From SZUA-448 sp045593785 (lineage in GTDB: Bacteria; Bacillota; Clostridia; Lachnospirales; Lachnospiraceae), in the NCBI GenBank assembly GCA_045593785.1, contig JAZNXH010000185.1:1-64000 (forward strand): a stretch of DNA of 64,000 bases, in the 5' to 3' direction. The first letter of the stretch is position 1. The number at the start of each line of letters is the position of its first letter. Shown piece after piece: positions 35,455 to 43,503 of the stretch. The position numbers and the translations under genes were made by a program. Below the pieces are notes generated by a model. That model was not told the DNA's origin. It worked only from the letters and a program-made list of their open reading frames with translations, and searched no databases.

Positions 35455-35700
35455 ATGGCAGTAAAGATCAGATTAAAGAGAATGGGTCAGAAGAAGGTAC
35501 CGTTCTATCGTATTATCGTTGCAGATGCAAGATCCCCGAGAGATGGTCGTTTCATCGCGGAGATCGGTACTTATGATCCGAACCAGGAGCCGAGTGCAGT
35601 ACGCATCGACGAAGAAGCTGCTAAGCAGTGGCTTGCAAACGGAGCTCAGCCGACTGAAACCGTCAGCAGACTGTTTAAGAATGCCGGTATCGTGAAATAA
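35455..35700 (+). CDS. rpsP: 30S ribosomal protein S16
   Basis: 81 residues, typical length. The S16 signature is V-K-I-R-L-K-R-M-G-Q-K-K at the N-terminus, then R-I-I-V-A-D-A-R-S-P-R-D-G-R-F-I. A strong AAGGAGGTG precedes the ATG. A GCAGCA/TGCTGC hairpin lies between rpsP and khpA (about 35713-35728). Confidence 0.97.
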   Translation: MAVKIRLKRMGQKKVPFYRIIVADARSPRDGRFIAEIGTYDPNQEPSAVRIDEEAAKQWLANGAQPTETVSRLFKNAGIVK

Positions 35701-35744
35701 TTCAATGGGATTGCAGCAATGTGCTGCATGGCAAGGAGACCAGT

Positions 35745-35984
35745 ATGAAAGAGTTGATACAAGTCATTGCCATGGCACTCGTTGATCATCCGGATGAAGT
35801 AGTTGTCACGGAAACGGAAACCGAGAAAACAATCGTTGTTGAACTCAGAGTTGCACCGGAGGATATGGGTAAGGTAATCGGCAAACAGGGTCGTATTGCA
35901 AAATCCATCCGTACACTTGTGAAGGCTGCTGCAACAAAGGATGACAAGAAGGTTGTGGTTGAGATTGTAAATGATGAACCGTAA
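35745..35984 (+). CDS. khpA: KH-domain RNA-binding protein KhpA
   Basis: 79 residues, a single KH domain with the G-x-x-G loop in V-I-G-K-Q-G-R-I-A-K. KhpA (YlqC) pairs with KhpB/Jag in Firmicutes and binds many small RNAs and mRNAs. Its place between rpsP and rimM is standard. The ATG at 35745 has AAGGAG upstream; the longer frame from 35721 would include that site. Confidence 0.93.
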   Translation: MKELIQVIAMALVDHPDEVVVTETETEKTIVVELRVAPEDMGKVIGKQGRIAKSIRTLVKAAATKDDKKVVVEIVNDEP

Positions 35985-36001
35985 CATGAATACGGAATCG
36001 G

Positions 36002-36033
36002 GGGAGTATCCGTTGGATACTCCCTATGTTTTT
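36002..36033 (+). terminator. Terminator-like hairpin between khpA and rimM
   Basis: GGGAGTATCC (36002-36011) pairs with GGATACTCCC (36015-36024) around GTT, then TATGTTTTT. It may partly separate rpsP-khpA from rimM-trmD; rimM has no clear promoter, so some read-through is likely. Confidence 0.7.
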
Positions 36034-36079
36034 CACAGCGCAGAAGCATCGCAAACAGTATGCTTCAGAATGGATAAGA

Positions 36080-36589
36080 ATGATTAATGATTATTTAAGA
36101 ATCGGTGTGATTACTGCACCGCATGGTGTTAGAGGAGAGGTAAAGGTCTTTCCGACTACGGATGAACCGGAACGTTTTGAAGAACTGGAGTCAGTGTGGC
36201 TCTATAACGGAAAAACTTATATATCTCTTGATATTGAGTCTGTAAAGTACTTTAAGAATATGGTAATTTTGAAAGTAAAGCAGATTCCGGACAGGAATGA
36301 AGCTGAGAAATACCGCAGTAAAGAACTTTACGTGGATCGTGAACATGCATTGCCTTTGGAGGAAGATGAGTATTATATCTGTGATATCATCGGAGCCAAG
36401 GTGATTACAGATACAGAAGAAGAGTTAGGTACGCTTACGGATGTATTACAGACCGGTGCGAATGATGTTTATGTAGTTAAGATGAAAGATGGGAAAGAAG
36501 TGTTACTTCCGGTAATCAAAGAGTGTGTACTAGATGTAGATGTAAGTGCAGGCATTGTAAAAGTACACCTTATGCCGGGTTTACTGTAG
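36080..36589 (+). CDS. rimM: 16S rRNA processing protein RimM
   Basis: 169 residues; assists 30S head assembly with S19. The N-terminal RimM domain opens with L-R-I-G-V-I-T-A-P-H-G-V-R-G-E-V-K-V and carries K-V-K-Q-I-P-D-R-N-E-A-E. The C-terminal PRC-barrel contains D-E-Y-Y-I-C-D-I-I-G. The frame is open from the terminator at 36026, but the ATG at 36080 gives the conserved N-terminus; its RBS (GGATAAG) is weak. Confidence 0.95.
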   Translation: MINDYLRIGVITAPHGVRGEVKVFPTTDEPERFEELESVWLYNGKTYISLDIESVKYFKNMVILKVKQIPDRNEAEKYRSKELYVDREHALPLEEDEYYICDIIGAKVITDTEEELGTLTDVLQTGANDVYVVKMKDGKEVLLPVIKECVLDVDVSAGIVKVHLMPGLL

Positions 36590-36616
36590 TATATTTTTCG
36601 AAAAGAGATATATCAT

Positions 36617-37345
36617 ATGAACTTTTATGTAATGACATTATTTCCGGAACAGTTTCAGGCAGTTCTGCAATCCAGTATTATGAAACGCGCCATTGAGGCG
36701 GGGCATATTCATGTGGAATTGATTGATATTCGTCTGTTTTCCGGAAACAAACACAACCGGGTAGATGATTATACCTATGGTGGCGGTGCCGGTATGCTGA
36801 TGGCAGCACCCCCGGTTTATCGTTGTTATGAATACATATTGGAGACCTATCAACTGAAGAATCCACGGGTTGTTTATCTGACACCGCAAGGACGCCTGTT
36901 TAAACAGGAGATATCAGAAGAATTGTCTAAAGAAGGTGACATTATTCTATTATGCGGACACTACGAAGGAATTGATGAGCGTGTGTTACAGCGGATTGTT
37001 ACGGATTATATCTCTATCGGGGACTATGTTCTGACGGGAGGCGAACTTCCGGCGATGATTCTGATTGACAGTATTTCACGTCTGGTTCCGGGTGTGTTGA
37101 ACAACGAGACTTCAGCCGAATTTGAGACATTTCAAGATAATCTGTTGGAGTATCCGCAGTATACCAGACCGGAGGAATTCATGGGCGAGAAGGTGCCGGA
37201 AGTTCTGTTGTCCGGTCATCATGCCAATATTGAAAAGTGGAGACGGGAACAATCGGTACTTCGTACCGCGAAAAATCGTCCGGACTTATTAGAAAAGGCG
37301 AATTTGACTGAAAAAGAAAAGAAAATGCTTGCAGACTTGAAATAG
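36617..37345 (+). CDS. trmD: tRNA (guanine-37-N1)-methyltransferase TrmD
   Basis: 242 residues, SPOUT enzyme that methylates G37 of tRNAs and prevents frameshifting. Motifs: N-F-Y-V-M-T-L-F-P-E at the N-terminus, Y-G-G-G-A-G-M-L-M, L-C-G-H-Y-E-G-I-D-E-R-V and S-I-G-D-Y-V-L-T-G-G-E-L-P. Length and order (rimM-trmD-rplS) are normal. The rplS promoter overlaps its last codons. Confidence 0.97.
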   Translation: MNFYVMTLFPEQFQAVLQSSIMKRAIEAGHIHVELIDIRLFSGNKHNRVDDYTYGGGAGMLMAAPPVYRCYEYILETYQLKNPRVVYLTPQGRLFKQEISEELSKEGDIILLCGHYEGIDERVLQRIVTDYISIGDYVLTGGELPAMILIDSISRLVPGVLNNETSAEFETFQDNLLEYPQYTRPEEFMGEKVPEVLLSGHHANIEKWRREQSVLRTAKNRPDLLEKANLTEKEKKMLADLK

Positions 37346-37357
37346 GCATGATATAAT
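37329..37357 (+). promoter_or_regulatory. Sigma-A promoter of rplS
   Basis: TTGCAG at 37329-37334 and a perfect TATAAT at 37352-37357 with a 17-base spacer. The -35 lies inside the 3' end of trmD. Confidence 0.8.
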
Positions 37358-37373
37358 ACCAATTTGTGAGATT

Positions 37374-37441
37374 GATGTTCCTCTGTACCGGTTACAACTG
37401 TGTTGTACAAACCAAAATTATCAGAAGGTAGTAAGAACATC
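37374..37441 (+). promoter_or_regulatory. Structured leader before rplS, putative L19 autoregulatory RNA
   Basis: GATGTTC (37374-37380) pairs with GAACATC (37435-37441), TACC (37386-37389) with GGTA (37427-37430). Inside, GGTT-ACAAC pairs with GTTGT and AACC to form a hairpin at 37390-37413. L19 leader motifs are described for low-GC Firmicutes; membership is not tested here. Confidence 0.55.
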
Positions 37442-37462
37442 TGAATATAAGGAGGATTTAAG

Positions 37463-37816
37463 ATGAACGACATTATCAAGAGCATTGAGAATGCACAGCT
37501 GAAGAGCGAAATCGCAGAGTTTAACGTAGGCGATACCGTTAAGGTATATGCTAAGGTTAAAGAGGGTAACAAGGAGAGAATTCAGGCATTTGAAGGTATC
37601 GTACTGAAGCGTCAGAACGGTGGCGTACGTGAGACTTTCACTGTACGTAAGAACTCCAACGGTGTTGGTGTTGAGAAGACCTGGCCGGTACATTCCCCGT
37701 CAATCGAGAAGATCGAAGTTATCCGTCGCGGTAAGGTAAGACGTGCGAAGTTGAACTACCTGCGTGAGAGAACCGGTAAGGCTGCAAAGGTAAAAGAGAT
37801 TATCATCAAGAAATAA
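37463..37816 (+). CDS. rplS: 50S ribosomal protein L19
   Basis: 117 residues with F-N-V-G-D-T-V-K-V-Y-A-K-V-K-E-G, then G-V-R-E-T-F-T-V-R-K and R-R-G-K-V-R-R-A-K-L-N-Y-L-R. It sits at the 30S-50S interface. AAGGAGG precedes the ATG. It has its own promoter, leader and terminator. Confidence 0.97.
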   Translation: MNDIIKSIENAQLKSEIAEFNVGDTVKVYAKVKEGNKERIQAFEGIVLKRQNGGVRETFTVRKNSNGVGVEKTWPVHSPSIEKIEVIRRGKVRRAKLNYLRERTGKAAKVKEIIIKK

Positions 37817-37827
37817 TGTTGTATCTT

Positions 37828-37862
37828 AAGTACCGTCAACATAGGTTGGCGGTACTTTTTTT
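37828..37862 (+). terminator. Rho-independent terminator of rplS
   Basis: AAGTACCG...CGGTACTT with CAAC/GTTG inside and a long T-run after the stem. Confidence 0.88.
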
Positions 37863-37934
37863 GTATGAGAGCCTTACTGTAAGCATATAGTGTTTTGTAT
37901 GGGTAATTAATGTAGACAGTTAAGGAGAAGTGAA

Positions 37935-38297
37935 ATGCGAGGACGGGTAACCACGCATGGCAAGAACATAAAAGAAAAACGAAAACTAATCAGTAAACAG
38001 GAAAAATCCGAACAACGCAGACGAGTGTCCGAGCGTTTGTCTTATCTGGAAGCAATATCCGAAACCTTATCCCTTCCGCAAGAGATTCTTTCCGGCGCAC
38101 CGGTATTGAGTATACATGGTCGCAATTCCCTGCTGTTGGAAAACTATAAAAAAGTTTTAGAATATACAGATACACTGATCCGCATACAAACAAAACTATA
38201 TTATGTAAACATTTGTGGGAACGATTTGAAAATTCAATATTATACAAAAGATGAAATGAGAGTTGACGGGGTCTTTAAAAGCATAGAGTTTTCGTAG
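37935..38297 (+). CDS. yqfC: YqfC-like sporulation-associated protein
   Basis: 120 residues. The C-terminal 80 residues resemble YqfC/YabP proteins: an outer-surface-like beta domain with I-H-G-R-N-S-L-L-L-E-N-Y-K-K-V-L-E-Y and I-R-I-Q-T-K. The first 40 residues are basic. In Bacillus yqfC and yqfD are expressed in the mother cell under sigma-E, and the same pair stands here. AAGGAG precedes the ATG. No clear sigma-E promoter was recognised. Confidence 0.78.
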   Translation: MRGRVTTHGKNIKEKRKLISKQEKSEQRRRVSERLSYLEAISETLSLPQEILSGAPVLSIHGRNSLLLENYKKVLEYTDTLIRIQTKLYYVNICGNDLKIQYYTKDEMRVDGVFKSIEFS

Positions 38298-38314
38298 GAA
38301 AGGTTGACGTAGAT

Positions 38315-39532
38315 ATGAATAAATTTATATTCTGGATGAAAGGCTATGTTCATGCTTCTATACCTACGGAGAATGCAGAACGTTTTATTAATATACTGCG
38401 TGCCCAGAACATTTCAGCGTTTTACTTTCAGATAAAAGACGAAAGATGTTGTTTTCGGATAAGCAAAAATGATTATCGTTTATTGCTACCACTTGCACGA
38501 AAAACATCTTCATATCCGAAGATTCACAAAAAGTGTGGAGGATATTATATATATCGAAGATTATTACGGCATACCGGCTTATACCTTGGAATGTTGTGTT
38601 TTCTAATGTTGGTATATATTCTTTCACAGTTTTTATGGAAAGTGGAATTTGACGGCAATCACTTGCATACGGACGAACAATTGCTGGTTTTTCTGGAGAA
38701 AAACAGTGTGGGATTTGGTAGCCGTACGAGAGAGATTGATTGCTCCGGAATCGAGGCAGAATTGCGTAAAGAGTTCCGGGATATATCATGGGCGTCGGTT
38801 GAATTGAACGGCAGTCGACTGATGGTACGGATAAAAGAAAGTATTCGTCCGGTTGAAGCATCAGAATCGGATGGTAAATTTCATATTGTGGCTGGGCAAA
38901 ACGGGCTTGTTACAAAAATCATTACGAGGAAAGGAACACCAAGAGTAATGGTTGGTGATAGCGTACAGAAGGGGGATGTTTTGATTGAAGGAGTGATAGA
39001 AACCATTAATGAATATGACGAAGTAGTAAAGCGTGAAATCGTCTGTGCGGATGGTGATATTACAATAAAATCAGATATAGCCTACCAAGATAGCATTCCG
39101 TTACTATACAAACGAAAAAGATTGACAGGAGAACAAAGAAAAGGGTATTCTTTAGCGATTATGAATAAAAAAATATTTTCGTATATCCCTAGTATTCCAT
39201 ATAAAAGTTATGATATAATAACTACATCTGTAACCTGGAAAATATCTGACAATCTGTATTTGCCGATTTCACATAATACTATATCTTGTATGGAATATAT
39301 AGAGGAAGAAGCAAGGCGAAGTAATGCACAGCTTACACAGATATGTTATCAGCGTTATTTGGATACCATGGAACAATATCTGTCTTCGGGATATCAGATA
39401 TTGGATGAGCAGGTTGAACTGCAGATATCAGATGATGCTTGTTGTTTGCAGGGGACGGTAACCTTAGATGGACCATTTTGGCATAATGAAGAGGTTACAC
39501 TAGAAGGTGTGGAAGGAATTACAACGGAATGA
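38315..39532 (+). CDS. yqfD: Sporulation protein YqfD
   Basis: 405 residues. A soluble N-terminal part (1-80) contains the family's G-Y-V-H-A-S-I. One membrane helix (about 88-108) follows, then a large extracytoplasmic domain with V-E-F-D-G-N-H and V-R-I-K-E-S-I-R-P. YqfD belongs to a stage-IV sporulation family of unknown mechanism. The stop overlaps the phoH start by four bases. Confidence 0.85.
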   Translation: MNKFIFWMKGYVHASIPTENAERFINILRAQNISAFYFQIKDERCCFRISKNDYRLLLPLARKTSSYPKIHKKCGGYYIYRRLLRHTGLYLGMLCFLMLVYILSQFLWKVEFDGNHLHTDEQLLVFLEKNSVGFGSRTREIDCSGIEAELRKEFRDISWASVELNGSRLMVRIKESIRPVEASESDGKFHIVAGQNGLVTKIITRKGTPRVMVGDSVQKGDVLIEGVIETINEYDEVVKREIVCADGDITIKSDIAYQDSIPLLYKRKRLTGEQRKGYSLAIMNKKIFSYIPSIPYKSYDIITTSVTWKISDNLYLPISHNTISCMEYIEEEARRSNAQLTQICYQRYLDTMEQYLSSGYQILDEQVELQISDDACCLQGTVTLDGPFWHNEEVTLEGVEGITTE

Positions 39533-40545
39533 GTATATCAGAGCGAAGAATGATATTATCTGCAGAAAGTCAAAAACTTGTATTTGGTCAGTTCGATGCT
39601 TTTGCAAAAATCATTGAACGTTCTCTCAATGTAACAATCATTGCAAGAGATGATGAAATAAAGATTGTTGGGGACTCTGAGCGGATTGCAGGTGCAGAAG
39701 ATGTATTAAAAAAACTTGCTGCCGGTGTGCAACGCGGTGAGGAAATCAGTGAACAAAAAGTAAATTATATTCTGGCACTTGCAGTAGAACAAAATACCGA
39801 ACGTATTGACGAGATAGATAAAGAATTGATTTGCCATACAATAAACGGCAAACCGATCCGCCCGAAGACAATTGGGCAAAAGGATTATGTTGATATGATT
39901 CGGAACAAGATGATTGTTTTTGGTATTGGGCCAGCCGGTACCGGAAAAACATATCTTGCAATGGCAGCTGCTATTAATGCTTTCAAGAACGATGAAGTGA
40001 GCAGAATTATTTTGACACGACCGGCGATTGAAGCCGGAGAAAAACTCGGTTTTCTGCCGGGTGATTTACAGAGCAAAGTAGATCCGTATTTACGTCCGCT
40101 ATATGATGCTCTGTTTCAGATTATGGGCGCAGAAAGTTTCCATAAAAATATGGAAAAAGGTCTCATTGAAGTGGCACCTTTGGCTTACATGCGTGGGCGG
40201 ACTTTGGACAATGCATTTATTATTCTGGATGAGGCACAGAATACGACGCCTGCACAGATGAAGATGTTTTTGACACGAATCGGTTTTGGTTCTAAGGTCG
40301 TAATTACCGGTGACTTGACACAGAAAGATCTTCCGTCCGGACAAACCTCCGGTCTTGATATTGCGTTAAATGTTTTGAAGAAAATTGATGATATTGGGAT
40401 TGCGCGTATGACATCGCTGGATGTTGTAAGACATCCATTAGTTCAAAAGATTGTCAATGCATATGAACAGTATGAAAAAAAAGCAGAGAGAACTTCTTCT
40501 GAGAAAAAGACTGTTTCGAATAAGAGGAGTACAAAACACGGATGA
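39529..40545 (+). CDS. phoH: PhoH-family ATPase (PhoL/YbeZ)
   Basis: 338 residues. N-terminal KH-like region, then a P-loop ATPase domain with G-P-A-G-T-G-K-T-Y-L-A (about 139-149) and Walker B I-I-L-D-E-A-Q-N-T. PhoH/YbeZ proteins pair with YbeY in rRNA processing, and ybeY lies two genes downstream. The last 20 or so residues are basic. Coupled at both ends: it overlaps yqfD and the HD gene by four bases each. Confidence 0.94.
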   Translation: MSISERRMILSAESQKLVFGQFDAFAKIIERSLNVTIIARDDEIKIVGDSERIAGAEDVLKKLAAGVQRGEEISEQKVNYILALAVEQNTERIDEIDKELICHTINGKPIRPKTIGQKDYVDMIRNKMIVFGIGPAGTGKTYLAMAAAINAFKNDEVSRIILTRPAIEAGEKLGFLPGDLQSKVDPYLRPLYDALFQIMGAESFHKNMEKGLIEVAPLAYMRGRTLDNAFIILDEAQNTTPAQMKMFLTRIGFGSKVVITGDLTQKDLPSGQTSGLDIALNVLKKIDDIGIARMTSLDVVRHPLVQKIVNAYEQYEKKAERTSSEKKTVSNKRSTKHG

Positions 40546-41819
40546 GTACAAATTGCGGAAAAACCGTGTATTTAACAGTTGGTGTATTATCAGTTATCTA
40601 TGCGGCATCATTATTAGTATTGTATTTATTTGAAGGAAACATCGGCGGTAGATTGCTTTATCCGGCAATTACATCCGGTGTGTTTTGTGTTTTCTTAATT
40701 TATATGATTCTTACAAATTCAGAAATAACGCAGAGACAGGCATTCTCATCATTATTTATTACATGCTGTTATTTGATTGTAAGTTTATTAATCTGTTTTC
40801 CGAATCAGATTGTTGATCGATATGCGCTTATGTATCTCGTTGCCATACCGATTGCAGTGATTTATGGATTGCGGTATGCGTTGGTTGCAGTCAGCGCAGT
40901 GTTTGTTCTCATGATTGTCAGCGGCGGATACAATCTAACCATCGAGTTACAACATGTAATGTATTTCATAATTGTATGTATTCTTGCAAACGGAAAAAAG
41001 AAAAAGGGATTAGATTTTGTTGCTGCAATTATTTCATTTTTGTTGCAGGGAATTCTTCTTCTGGTATCCGGTAAGATGATGCTTTTTAGTGCGAATCTAC
41101 TGTTTACCGAGGCAATTATTATTTCTATTAATTCATTGACAATTTTAATTGTTTATCGCCTTTCAATGTTACAGGAACAGAGTGCAATATGCAATGAAGC
41201 GACAGATGAAATGTATGATGCAGCAACGAAGAAAGAATTTCATAAAGAAGAGATTCCGGCAGAACCTTCGGTTGCTCCTGCTGTAGAGATTGATTATTCA
41301 CGATATCCTTTTGAATTGTCATATCTGATTCAGAATGATTGTGAAGTCGCAAAGCGTTTTCAGGAAAATGCGCCCCGTGCATTCTTACGCGCCTTAGAAA
41401 CAGCTGATTTTGCACGTAAGATGGCATATAGTTTTGGTGCGAACAGTGATCTTGTATATGCAGCTGCACTGTATCATGATATTGAACGTATCTATAAAGA
41501 TGCACCTTCTGCCCAAGTGGTATTACCGGATTATTTATATAAAATGATTCGACGACAAATTGACAAACAGGCACCCCAGTCCTTGGAAGAACTGATCGTC
41601 CTGTTAAGTAATCATGTGTTAACAATTCATCATTATATGGAAAAAAACAATTCAAAAATATCTGTATCAAAGGTGATAGAAAACATTTTCAATCTGCAGT
41701 TGAAGAAAGGTCATATTATTTCTGCAGGTATATCGATGTCACAATATCATAGGATGCGAAATGAGTTTACACAAGAGTTTATTCGATATCTGGAATTGAA
41801 AGAAGGGAAAACCGAATGA
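40542..41819 (+). CDS. PgpH-position membrane HD protein, shortened and catalytically degenerate
   Basis: 425 residues, against roughly 700 for PgpH/YqfF, the c-di-AMP phosphodiesterase usually encoded between phoH and ybeY. About six to seven membrane helices fill residues 10-215; the large N-terminal extracellular domain is absent. An HD-like domain covers 260-425. It keeps Y-H-D (H312, D313) and S-N-H-V-L-T-I-H-H. The first ligand His is replaced (R-A-L-E where H-S-L is expected) and the A-D-S segment with the last Asp is missing. The C-terminus still fits the family (K-K-G-H-I-I-S-A-G-I-S-M-S). Loss of hydrolysis is inferred; nucleotide sensing or scaffolding is possible. Confidence 0.8.
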   Translation: MSTNCGKTVYLTVGVLSVIYAASLLVLYLFEGNIGGRLLYPAITSGVFCVFLIYMILTNSEITQRQAFSSLFITCCYLIVSLLICFPNQIVDRYALMYLVAIPIAVIYGLRYALVAVSAVFVLMIVSGGYNLTIELQHVMYFIIVCILANGKKKKGLDFVAAIISFLLQGILLLVSGKMMLFSANLLFTEAIIISINSLTILIVYRLSMLQEQSAICNEATDEMYDAATKKEFHKEEIPAEPSVAPAVEIDYSRYPFELSYLIQNDCEVAKRFQENAPRAFLRALETADFARKMAYSFGANSDLVYAAALYHDIERIYKDAPSAQVVLPDYLYKMIRRQIDKQAPQSLEELIVLLSNHVLTIHHYMEKNNSKISVSKVIENIFNLQLKKGHIISAGISMSQYHRMRNEFTQEFIRYLELKEGKTE

Positions 41820-42322
41820 CAATTTATATTGAGAACGAACAGGAGAAAAAGATTCCGTTTGATTATGATGCATTACTGAACCGTATTATTACATATGTAA
41901 TTGAACGTGAAGGATGTCCCTATGAAGCAGAAGTTTCTGTTGTGATTACAAATGATGAGGCAATTCATGAGGCAAATCTTGAATTCAGACAGATTGACAG
42001 GGCAACTGATGTTTTATCTTTTCCGATGTGTATGTACGAAAAACCGGGCGATTTTGATGCTTTAGAGGAACAAGATGTGTTTCATCCGGAATCCGGTGAA
42101 CTGTTACTCGGTGATATTATGATATCGTATGATCATGTTCAGAAACAAGCAGAGGAATTTGGACATTCGGAAGTTCGTGAGTTTGCATTTTTAACTGTTC
42201 ATAGTATGTTACATTTGTTTGGTTATGATCATGAAGCGGATGACGAACGCAATATAATGGAAGCACTGCAGGATAATATATTAACCGAACTCAATATAAC
42301 AAGAGATTCTTACATTGATTAG
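41816..42322 (+). CDS. ybeY: Endoribonuclease YbeY
   Basis: 168 residues; single-strand-specific RNase in 16S rRNA 3' maturation and ribosome quality control. The zinc motif reads H-S-M-L-H-L-F-G-Y-D-H near residues 125-135 with all three His; the usual Gly after the first His is Ser. R-A-T-D-V-L-S-F-P is present upstream. It overlaps the HD gene by four bases, so phoH-HD-ybeY should be co-translated. Confidence 0.93.
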   Translation: MTIYIENEQEKKIPFDYDALLNRIITYVIEREGCPYEAEVSVVITNDEAIHEANLEFRQIDRATDVLSFPMCMYEKPGDFDALEEQDVFHPESGELLLGDIMISYDHVQKQAEEFGHSEVREFAFLTVHSMLHLFGYDHEADDERNIMEALQDNILTELNITRDSYID

Positions 42323-42331
42323 GAGAGAAAC

Positions 42332-43489
42332 ATGAGAAAATTCAGCGTATTATTGTTTGTATTTTGTTTCATTTGCATTGCAATGGTCGCGTGTGGAAAT
42401 GATAAACAAGTAACTGAAAATCAAGGAAATCTGGCAACACTGACGCCGACCCCGACAATGTCACCGACCCCGATTCCAACACTGACGAGCACACCGACCC
42501 CAACGCCGTTGGAAGAGATTACCCCTACACCGGAACCGGAAAATGTAATTCCGGAAGGAATGGTAAAAAGCAGACTTACCGGAATGTGGATATCGGAAGA
42601 TACAGCACAATATCGACCGTATGCAATCATGATAAATAATATAAAAGTTGCATCACCACAGAGCGGTTTGAGCGCGGCTGATATATTGTATGAAGCTCTT
42701 GTTGAGTATGGTATTACAAGATTTATGGCTGTATTTGAGGCACAGGATGCGATGGCTGATACGACATCCAGAATTGGTTCAATTCGTAGTGCAAGACACT
42801 ATTTTGTCAACTTTGCAAATGAATTGGATGCAATTTATGTCCATTTTGGTGGCACATCCTATGCATCAGATCAGATTGAAAATAGTCATATAGATGAAGT
42901 AGACGGAATTAAAGGCGGATTGGCCAATTGGGCATTTACACGCGATGAAGCCATCCAATCACCCCATAATGTGTTTTTAAATTATTCTGTTATGTTAAAT
43001 GAGGTTTTCAATTCCTCGCTTCGTAGTGAATGGGGTGAAAACAGAGAAAAAATCTTCAATTTCTATGAACAGGATACGACGCTTGAAAACGGTCAGAAAG
43101 CAGAAAAGGTTACGATTCAGTTCTCTCAGTCCGTTCGTCCTTATTTGATTTATGATCAGAATTCGGGTGAATATATCAGATATCAGTTTGGTGTTTTGCA
43201 TAAAGATGCCAACAATGACCAACCATTAACCTTTAAGAATATTATTGTTCAATATGTAAAACACGCTGAAATTAGTAACGGATATCTCAATATGGAATTA
43301 GATGATGAAGAGGGAGATGGTTACTATATAACAAATGGTATTGCAGTTCCGATTATTTGGAAACGGAATGTAGCTGAAAATGAATGTCGTTATTATGATA
43401 CTTCGGGAAATGAATTGTTTATTAATGTAGGGAAGACATATATAGCAATTTATCCTGATGATTATCGTGGCGGAGTGATTTTTGAATAG
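42332..43489 (+). CDS. DUF3048 (YerB-like) lipoprotein
   Basis: 385 residues. A lipoprotein signal peptide ends in A-M-V-A-C with Cys at 21. A Thr/Pro-rich spacer (about 35-70) of T-P-T-P repeats projects the domain from the membrane. The DUF3048 domain follows: R-P-Y-A-I-M-I-N-N, L-S-A-A-D-I-L-Y-E-A-L-V-E and I-G-S-I-R-S-A-R. The family's function is unknown; an extracytoplasmic envelope role is inferred. Confidence 0.88.
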   Translation: MRKFSVLLFVFCFICIAMVACGNDKQVTENQGNLATLTPTPTMSPTPIPTLTSTPTPTPLEEITPTPEPENVIPEGMVKSRLTGMWISEDTAQYRPYAIMINNIKVASPQSGLSAADILYEALVEYGITRFMAVFEAQDAMADTTSRIGSIRSARHYFVNFANELDAIYVHFGGTSYASDQIENSHIDEVDGIKGGLANWAFTRDEAIQSPHNVFLNYSVMLNEVFNSSLRSEWGENREKIFNFYEQDTTLENGQKAEKVTIQFSQSVRPYLIYDQNSGEYIRYQFGVLHKDANNDQPLTFKNIIVQYVKHAEISNGYLNMELDDEEGDGYYITNGIAVPIIWKRNVAENECRYYDTSGNELFINVGKTYIAIYPDDYRGGVIFE

Positions 43490-43503
43490 AGAGTAGAAGC
43501 GTT

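Noticed and set aside
35713..35728. GCAGCA/TGCTGC hairpin between rpsP and khpA as a terminator
   Set aside because: The stem is short and no T-run follows; it precedes a good RBS for khpA.
37862..37891. Possible sigma-E promoter before yqfC
   Set aside because: CATATAGT resembles a -10, but no acceptable -35 is found at 14-15 bases.
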